Shown here one piece after another: positions 56,757 to 64,000 of a stretch of DNA of 64,000 bases. A program made the translations under genes and the position numbers. Source of the stretch: Catonia carolina (lineage: Eukaryota > Arthropoda > Insecta > Hemiptera > Achilidae); the NCBI GenBank assembly GCA_035578175.1, contig JAQMRL010000006.1, positions 28,218,393 through 28,282,392 on the forward strand, in the 5' to 3' direction. Under the pieces are notes generated by a model. It was not told the origin of the DNA and did no database searches. It worked only from the letters and a program-made list of their open reading frames with translations. The stretch's first letter is position 1, and each line of letters starts with the position of its first letter.

Positions 56757-57190
56757 ACATAGGATTAGATGACAAGGACCTTAGGATCATTGTAAACCTG
56801 TATTGGAACCAAATTTCAGTAATCACAGTGGGAGATGAAAGAACTGACGAGGTAAAAATAACTCGAGGCGTGACGCAAGGATGCATTCTCTCACCAATTC
56901 CATTTAGGTTTACTCGGAGAACATCTTTATAGAGAGGTAGTGGATGTTCATGAGAAATCTTAAATGGTTAGCGGTTGAAAAACATACGTTACGCTGAAGA
57001 TACAATGGTTTTAGCTGACAGTTTGTAAAACATCAGACACTGGTGTTCGAAATTGTAACATCTAATGAGCTGAACATTAACAGCAAAAAAAAAACCAAGT
57101 TCAAGGTCATCAGTCAAGACCAACCGATAGAAAGCGTGAGGAAAACAACATACCTTTGTAGAATAGAGTCTATATTCCAGTAAGTCGGTG
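56757..57190 (+). pseudogene. LINE-d reverse transcriptase remnant, copy 1
   Basis: Reads LDDKDLRIIVNLYWNQ, VKITRGVTQGCILSP (RT domain 2 QGC-LSP motif), then after frameshifts NIRYAEDTMVLAD (catalytic YADD mutated to YAED), and NELNIN...KTKFKVIS. Parts are deleted. The same family is at 60670-61290. Confidence 0.85.
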
Positions 57191-57247
57191 ATGTAAGATT
57201 CAATTTAATAAAGCAATTGTTGTAAATTCAAGAAATAATTAAAAAAT

Positions 57248-58013
57248 TGGTGTGAAACACTCACACAACTTTCTCTTGCCACTGCAAATAATTAACAATA
57301 CACCTACATTAGTAATAAAACATTAGAAATAAACAAAAAACTAACATCAATAAACATAACCTAATTTTAATCATGTATGAAAGACGCAAAATGAAAATCA
57401 ATCTCAGTTTGCCTTAAAAATACCAAAAATCACTCTTTCACGCTAAACTAAGGCTCCGTAGAGAAAAATTCTCTAAATAAAAGTTGTAGATCTTTTAATT
57501 TCCTATAAATTTGATTATATACACTTTGTCGTAAAATTCATACTAAGGCCGAAATCTAAAAAGAATAGATTTTTCACACGTTTTCGTGAGAAAAAAACAG
57601 AAAATTGCTAATTACCGCTAAACTAAGCGTTGTACAAAAAATTTTGAAATAAAAGTTGTAGAATTTTAAATTCTCTACAACTTTAATTATATAAATTTTT
57701 GCGGTAAAATGCATAATAAAGCCGCAATTAAAAAAAAAAAAACAATTGTTTACGTGAAAACAGCCTCACCAAGAATTTCAGCAAACATGGCGCCTACCCT
57801 ATCTTGTAGAGCATAAAAAATTAAATAAATGAGGCGATTTTTAAAAAAAATTGTAGGACCAGTTTTTGAGAAAATCGCAAAAAAGTGAAAAATTACACGA
57901 ATAAACTAATACTTCCGGTTGACCAATTTTGATGAAAATGTTCGTGTCGGGTTCGGTAGTGGTATCTAACTTAAGTTTCAAGTTCGTACGATGTTCCGTT
58001 CTTGAGATATTTT

Positions 58014-58077
<64 letters not shown>

Positions 58078-58212
58078 AGACCAATCGCTAAAAACATGTT
58101 TTTTGGGTTCAGGGGGTCTGAAAACGTGTAGATCCGGTGAAAACTCGACTTCGAAAAATCGACAAGAAAACAATACTTTCCTTACTACATATGTATATAG
58201 GCAAGAGAAAGT
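57248..58212 (+). repeat. REP-A copy 19, full length with AC microsatellite
   Basis: GGTGTGAAACACTCACAC to ATATAGGCAAGAGAAAGT, 965 bp. The AC run at about 58015-58073 (nearly 30 repeats) is an expansion of the short ACACAC found at the same place in other copies; it creates false Val/Cys- and Thr/His-repeat frames. Confidence 0.95.
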
Positions 58213-58415
58213 AAAAAATAGTATTAATAACAAAAAAAAAATTTCAAATTAAAAATCGAAATAAAGTCGATTCCGGATAATTGGGGCAGGCGGTTTTTTG
58301 GGACAGTTCTTCATTGAACAAAAACAGAACGGGATTTTACACTGATAAGTACTCCGTTTATTCGGTCCATAATACCGCTTATTGGGGTCAATCCGATGTA
58401 TGTACATACAGTATA

Positions 58416-59925
58416 TCTATTATATAAAAGGACAACCATGTCCTGGGTGATTCATTTATAGATCAACGCACAGCCGAAACTACTGACGCTAGAGACTTGA
58501 AATTTGGAAGTCAGCTTTCTTATGTTGTGTAAGCGCGCACTAAGAAAGGATTTTGCAAAATTTTGATTTTAAAGGGAAGAAATCGCAAAAATTCCCCCCA
58601 CTGATGCGAGGATGCGGGTCAGCGCGAAGCGCTACGCTTATGTACTGGTTTTGCTCATTTACCCCCTTCATAGGCATATTCCATAGCATCCAGTATCTCT
58701 AGGCTTGCGGCACGTCGTAGCCTCTTATTCTCTTTACAAATTACAAATTAAAATTTACATTTTATTGATTAATCATCAATTTCATTACGAATAGTAGGCC
58801 TAATCACCAAAACAAAAAATTACAAATTTACATATTCAGAATTACATGATTTGAACGGGCTATTTATAAAAATTTTCAATTATTTCCGTTTTATTGATTA
58901 AATAAATTTGATTGCAAATCTATTATGTAAAATCCTAATAAAGGATTTTGACTCGCATTTTATTCTTAATCGCATTCTTATCGTACGTAAATAGCAGATC
59001 AATTACAAAACTATAGCTATTTTCCCAGAAGTTGAATTGACGTTAACAACGATTTTAATCTATGTTTTATTTTTGTCACTCCGGATGTTGTACTGTACGT
59101 AGTGTTTAATTTTTTGACCTAAACTGGATTGATATTTTAATCAAAATTAATTCCAGAATTGTTGTAATTAGCATAATAAGTGATTTTTTTATGCTTTAAA
59201 GTAGTATTACTTATTTTGCGAGATACGAATCTCACTGCTTAGGTCACACAATGTATTTGACTGACATTGTAAAAATGCTTTTTGCAACCGAACAATTAAA
59301 ATTTTATTTAAAAAAAAATATGGCAATCAATTCAGTAAAATGCATACGATAAAGTTATTTTCTTAAATCTAACTTAAATTAAAATAAAACAACAGTTATT
59401 TATGTAAATTCGGGCAGTATGCTATTATAATCCTTCTCTTTTTCATTTTTTCACTATAAGGGTCGATTCACACACATCCGTCACTTCACGTCTTAGTTCC
59501 GTCATTCCGAGAAGTATCAGTCACAGAAAAATATTCTTTCTTGAAAAATTAATGACATTGTCTACACTGAGCATCGGCACCGTCCCGAATTCGGCGCGTC
59601 AGTCTTGTCGCCGTCACCGAACCGTCAAAACGATAATTTTTTCTCGACGATATTTTGATTTTTACGGACGTGTTTGTCTCTATGTAAAATGACAATGGAG
59701 TTTGACGGAAGGAAAACTGACGTACGTGTGTGAATACTGTCATAATTTTTGACTTCGAGTGGCCGTGCCGGTTCCGTTTCGGAACGGTGACGTGACTGAT
59801 GTGTGTGAATTGTTCTTTATACGTAATTCCAAAAAAAAAATTATATTTGTGACTTAAGTTATTAGCAAATTAAAATACAGAATTATAGACTTAAAGTTGC
59901 ATGGGCGAAGCCACGACGGGCGCTA
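58416..59925 (+). mobile_element. Helitron 1 (non-autonomous), about 1.5 kb
   Basis: 5' TCTATTATATAAAAGGAC is a typical Helitron start. The 3' end is the hairpin GCATGGGCGAAGCCACGA followed by CGGGCGCTA, which meets the next Helitron. No Rep/helicase frame. A second hairpin-like GCGCGAAGCGC at about 58622 could be an older internal end. A MITE sits inside at 59455-59821. Confidence 0.7.
59455..59821. mobile_element. MITE, 367 bp, TIR TATAAGGGTCGATTCACAC
   Basis: Left TATAAGGGTCGATTCACACA, with CATCCGTCAC after it. The right end inverts to TATAAAGAACAATTCACACA, with CATCAGTCAC. Interior GTCACCG-rich and GC-richer than surroundings. No frame. Confidence 0.8.
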
Positions 59926-60121
59926 TCTATTATATAAAAAGAGATGTCCTGATTTATAAATCAAGTTTTCTAAGCTGTCGCTAAGAAAGGATTTTGTAAA
60001 ATTTTTATTTTAAATGGCAGAATTGGCAAAAATACCTTCCCATATAAAATACAGAGAGTATACTTAAACAGCTGATTCTTTGTTTACGTTTGCGTGGGCG
60101 AAGCCACGCGGGACCCGCTAG
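59926..60121 (+). mobile_element. Helitron 2 (non-autonomous), 196 bp
   Basis: 5' TCTATTATATAAAAAGAG; 3' hairpin GCGTGGGCGAAGCCACGC, GGGACCCG and terminal CTAG, followed by T, with A just before the 5' TC: the A|T insertion rule and TC...CTRR ends of Helitrons. It abuts Helitron 1 head to tail. Confidence 0.9.
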
Positions 60122-60213
60122 TATTGTATTAAAACCATTACAGGCCAGCGACGAACAACACGTGGTTCTAAGCGCCAAGATAAGATAATGGGCAGGATAG
60201 AGGTAGTAAACAT

Positions 60214-60604
60214 TGTTGTTTAGGTCATCAGCCGAAAAACTGGTTTGAACCTCTAGAGGCTTTACTAAGTAAAACGAGGAGTGAGGTGGTTTACCATTGC
60301 CTTCCTCACTGAGTGGAAAAGTACGCTTATCAGCATGCCGGGCCCTCTGAAAAGCACACATTTTCCACTCTGCAAATGACACCTTCACTTCATTCATCAC
60401 AGGGTCTGGCTGTATAATGAAATTCATTACTTTCAGAGGAGATATCTCTGATTAGTGTCTTTTACACCTCTACCTCTTCTGTTCTTAAATGATTCAGTCA
60501 TTTAATTGGCTGACCATGCGATAAGAAACAGAACTATTTATTTTAGCCCTGCAACTAACAGATTGGGTGTAAATAATTTGACACTCCACCTGTCTGTTAT
60601 GGGC
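60214..60604 (-). repeat. SINE-B copy 19, full length with 13 bp duplication
   Basis: TTGTTGTTTAGGTCATCAGC to CTGTCTGTTATGGGC, flanked by AGGTAGTAAACAT (60201-60213, 60605-60617), perfect. Probably one of the youngest insertions. Confidence 0.97.
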
Positions 60605-60669
60605 AGGTAGTAAACATATCGACAGATAAACAACAGTAACCACACATCAGTCATAACAGAGATGTTATT

Positions 60670-61290
60670 TACAGTACAATGTGTAGGCTACATAATCGTC
60701 ATTGGAAAAATTTCAGTGAGTCATATCCACTAGTTATGCCCAACCTTACAAGCTGTATAGCCTCCTTTCAACTTATGGCTATAGGATGCATTGTCTCAAC
60801 AATTCTATTTAGTGTCTACTCAGAGAAGATCTTTAAAGAAATGGTGAATGTTGATGAGAAATCTTAAATGGTGACCGGCTTAATAATATACGTTACGCTG
60901 ATGATACCATGGTTTTCGCTAACAAGTTTGGGAGAACTTCAGAGACTTGTGTCAAAAATTGTAACAGATAATGAGCTGAACATAAACAACCACAAAACCA
61001 AGTTCTTGGTCATCAATAGAGACAAAATTAGCAAAGTTAACCTTTACATCCACAACCAACCGATATAGAGTGAGGCAAACGACATACCTGGCCATTCTTG
61101 GGATTGAGGATTGGGATAACTCGCAGGAATCAAATGCAGGATTGGAAAAGCACAAGCCGCCTTCAAGAGTATGAGTAATGTGTTCAAAAGTCATGATTTG
61201 TATCTCGGAATTAAAATTCGTCAGCTGAGATGCAACATCTTTTCCATTTTGCTGTATGGCGTTGAGTCCAGGAGACTCGACCATGCTATC
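60670..61290 (+). pseudogene. LINE-d reverse transcriptase remnant, copy 2
   Basis: YSEKIFKEMVN, then NNIRYADDTMVFAN with the catalytic YADD intact, IVTDNELNINNHKTKFLVIN, then FKSMSNVFKSHDLYLGIKIR and RCNIFSILLYGVES. Several frameshifts and stops. This is the RT palm to thumb of a non-LTR element, and the LLYGVES end is standard for the group. It stops where SINE-C-like sequence starts. Confidence 0.87.
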
Positions 61291-61291
61291 A

Positions 61292-61517
61292 CCATAGTCT
61301 CTCAGGAATGGTCGGCCTGAATAATAGACAGTGATTAACGGTGTACTTTGATGGTTGGGGTTGAATCAACCATAGGCCTACTCTTTCAGAAATGGTCGGC
61401 CAAAGTCTGTACAAGACTACATCTCACTTACACGTCGTAAATATCATCATCTCATCGGGTCATGGTTTTGCTTATTGTTCGAAAAATTAAACGCATTGTA
61501 ACCTACACACATTAGGG
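61292..61517 (+). repeat. SINE-C copy 5, 3' part
   Basis: GACAGTGATTAACGGTGTAC through GTACAAGACTACATCTCACT to ACACACATTAGGG. The tRNA head is missing and a short piece (TCTCAGGAATGGTCGGCCTG) is repeated at its start. Confidence 0.82.
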
Positions 61518-61518
61518 A

Positions 61519-61742
61519 TTATAATGTGTCCACAGCTCGGTGGCACTTAGACCATAAACCGACCCTTTCACACACACGCGCGCGCAGCACCCCTATACCT
61601 GCCTTAACGGTGTTCTACATTGTTCACTACTGAACAATGTAGAACGCTCGTAAAACAGGCTATTGCAGTTAAGGGGTTGCTGCGTGTGTGTGTAAGGGTC
61701 GGTTTATGGTCTAGGTGCCACCGAGCTATGGACACATTGTAA
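61519..61742. mobile_element. Large palindrome, 224 bp fold-back element
   Basis: The arms pair over nearly the whole length. ATGTGTCCACAGCTCGGTGG ... and the inverse at the right end; CACACACACGCGCGCGCAGC pairs with the GCTGCGTGTGTGTGTAAG side; a central TTCTACATTGTTCA/TGAACAATGTAGAA hairpin completes it. Inserted in the tail of SINE-C copy 5. Confidence 0.9.
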
Positions 61743-62261
61743 TAAAAACTTTTAAAACCCCTGGATTTCTAGATCATAACCACAATTAACAGCTTAAGCT
61801 TCACAAAGTGTTAAAACATTTCAGGAAAAATTACAGTGTGGAATAAAACCTAGGAAAGCAACAAATATACAGTATACAGTAATAATGTTAAATAAAATAT
61901 TAGGTTTTAGAATCTTGTTATCTCATATATCAGACATACTTTTTGCAACGATGTAGTACTATATAATATATATATGTAAGTAGCTACTAAAACTAAAAAA
62001 AATTTAGAATTTAAAGACACAAATAACTTACTGACAATATTACACTATCTTTTAATCTCAGTAACAAGAACGTTGTGCAGTAAAACGTCACTAAAATTAC
62101 TAAGTAAAATATTTGTCGGTAGGTCTTTTAGATTTAAAAAGAAAAATTTGAATAATTTCTTTTAAACGGAATAAAAATATTTGACGTTAACGAGAAATTT
62201 TTTACCTTATAAAGAAATTAGTTATGTCGGTAAACGAAAAAAATTCCAAGGTAATTTGAGT
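61743..62261. other. AT-rich spacer
   Basis: No supported feature. Confidence 0.5.
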
Positions 62262-62370
62262 TTGTTAGTTCAGGCGATGACTGTACTTTATTAATCTTAA
62301 GACTAATAGATGCGGGTTTAAATCGACAGCTGGTTAGGAAATATTTTTATGATAATATGTGTGTCATTTA
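62262..62370 (+). repeat. Possible degenerate SINE-E head
   Basis: TAGTTCAGGCGATGACTG (A-box-like), GGGTTTAAATCGACAGC (B-box-like) and TGGTTAGGAAATATTTTTAT in SINE-E order. Weak. Confidence 0.35.
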
Positions 62371-62528
62371 TGTGGTAATACATACAGAAAATTGTGGTTG
62401 GTAATAATAATAAAAATATTAAATTATTTTATTGCTTTTTATAATATAAAACGTCCTAGATTTTAATAAAAGTAGGCTAGTTAGAATTGCGTATGTTATC
62501 ATTTACTACCTACATGTTGTATCGGTTA

Positions 62529-62847
62529 TCAGTGGTTTACCGTTGCCTTCCTCACTGAGTGGAAAAATATGCTTATCAACATGCCAGGTCCTCTGAAAAA
62601 CATCTATTTTCCACCCTGCAAATTACACCTTCACTTTATTCACCACAGGTTCTGGCTGTATAATGAAATCCATTACCCTCAGAGTAGATAACTCTAATGT
62701 CTTTACACCTCTCCCCTTCTCGTCTTAAATGATTCAGTCATTTAATTGGCTGACCAAGTGACAAGAAACAGAACTATTTATTTTAGCCCAGCAACGAACA
62801 GATTGAGTGTAAATAATTTGACACTCCACCTATCTGTCATGGGCAGA
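62529..62847 (-). repeat. SINE-B copy 20, tail missing
   Basis: GTGGTTTACCGTTGCCTTCC to CACCTATCTGTCATGGGCA. The 3' hairpin tail is absent. Confidence 0.9.
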
Positions 62848-64000
62848 AGTTTAATTATTGATATTATTATATTTGCAATCTAATATGCTACATAATTAGT
62901 ACAAAGTGAATAAAAATGATCTAAAAGAAATAAGATACAATTTAAAATAAACATAAATTTTAACTAACAGAATAAAAAAAATATTTAAAAAAAACTTGGG
63001 GATTTTTACTTGATAGTGTTACAATAAACCGAAGGAAATTATAAATTATATTTTTCATTATTTTATGGAAAGAAATAAAAATACATTTTCAGTTTGATTG
63101 ACCAAGAAAATATGTATAATTGGTATAATAATTTATTTCTTCAGTACAAAATGTACCAGTAACGAATACAAAATAAGTAGATTTACTTATAAGGTATGTA
63201 CCGTACCTAATTTAACAAAATTTATGCATATTTATTTCATTTAAATACACAAATATATGTATAAAATAATATAACACAGAATGTAATGTCATCATTATAA
63301 ATAAAAATAAGACAATAAATTATATCAGATATGATGAAGTTTGAAATAATTTGCATAACATTAAAATGCACATAAAATGTTTGCATACCAAAACGAGTAA
63401 TGAACCAAATGTCCGTCTATAAAGCTATAAATAATTTTATTTTTAAATAAGATGAAAATTTTTTTTTAAATATAATCGAAAAGGTAGAAAATACGTCAAC
63501 AAATCTTTAAAAAAGATTGTGTCTCTTTTAAGTTTATGACTTATAAAAACGGTGGCGACACAAGGATTATATAAAAATAGAGGTTGATTGAAAGAAGATA
63601 GAATTATGAGTTAAGGTGACGGTAAGAAAGAGATGAAATGATTAGAAGAAGTTATACTCTAAGCGTGTGACTGGAATGCGAGTGGTAACATCGGTGCAAT
63701 AAAATTAGTATTTTTTTCGTTAGGAATGGAAGGAACTATAGAGAGAAGAATAAAAGACTTAAAAAAAAACAAAAAAAAAGAAGATAACGAACGGAGAAAG
63801 ATAGAGAGGGTAAGAGGGGATAACAGTAAAACTGGGTTTGGTACAATATACTTTGGATCGTTGTTCGTAGTACGGAGACCAACAACATCCACTTACGAGG
63901 ACAAACGAATAATACGTTTCAAGATCAAACTACAAGCAACAACCAGAAAGCAAATGCTCTTGCTGGCTTCATCTTGAGAATGTACCACGACGCGTGGGCA
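62848..64000. other. AT-rich spacer to window end
   Basis: Strongly AT-rich. The frame at 63726-63977 (ERRIKDLKKNKKKEDNERRK) is low-complexity and not called as a gene. Confidence 0.45.

Noticed and set aside
57841..58252. Frames of 107-130 codons with Cys/Val or Thr/His repeats
   Set aside because: They are translations of the AC microsatellite inside a non-coding REP-A copy, on both strands.
60005..60427. 140-codon frame, the longest in the window
   Set aside because: It is the SINE-B open frame extended into the adjoining Helitron tail.
62848..64000. Host exon at the window end (63726-63977)
   Set aside because: Lys/Glu-rich low-complexity translation with no domain or splice support.

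Overview
This 64 kb window is AT-rich eukaryotic DNA, most likely from an insect genome. The reasons are tRNA-headed SINEs, mariner and Helitron elements, arthropod-style non-LTR retrotransposon remnants, and no bacterial gene organisation. The order is not certain; Hemiptera is only a guess. I found no intact host protein gene, rRNA, functional tRNA or CRISPR. Nearly all open frames of 60-140 codons lie in transposable elements or AT-rich spacer. The region is best read as an intergenic or intronic graveyard of mobile elements.

Main families, with working names. REP-A (about 0.86-0.97 kb, 20 or so full or partial copies) starts with a GGTGTGAAACACTCACAC hairpin and ends with a CCTATATATTCATATAGG hairpin followed by GGCAAGAGAAAG. 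SINE-B (about 390 bp, about 20 copies) has 11-13 bp target duplications and a 3' hairpin shared with a resident LINE. SINE-C (about 335 bp, 5 copies), SINE-D (about 170 bp, 2 copies) and SINE-E (at least 5 loci) have tRNA-like heads. There are reverse-transcriptase remnants of at least four LINE lineages, three mariner remnants, two tandem Helitrons and several terminal-inverted-repeat (TIR) elements. The TIR elements include two that share a TAGTCCG terminus, a 2.9 kb element with a decayed transposase-like frame, two copies of a 0.8 kb element, and several fold-back MITEs.

Layout. 0-9 kb: REP-A copies, one SINE-C, and a SINE-B split by a 1.56 kb TIR element. 9.4-10.6 kb: eight tandem REP-A end modules. 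11.5-17 kb: SINE-D, a 2.9 kb TIR element nested in SINE-B and itself holding SINE-C and REP-A, then more REP-A. 17-27 kb: LINE remnants, an 848 bp TIR element in SINE-B, two palindromic mariners, and a LINE split by SINE-B. 27-39 kb: REP-A, SINE-C, RT/tRNA-like duplicated modules, a candidate solo LTR carrying a histone-type 3' stem-loop, and a REP-A palindrome. 40-48 kb: LINE remnants, a tandem duplication, and REP-A. 48-56 kb: two copies of TIR element J, and nested SINE-B. 56-64 kb: LINE remnants, tandem Helitrons, SINE-B, a 224 bp palindrome, and AT-rich spacer.

The elements do not form a pathway. The useful information is in nesting: at least eleven insertions can be ordered by what interrupts what, and many keep readable target-site duplications.
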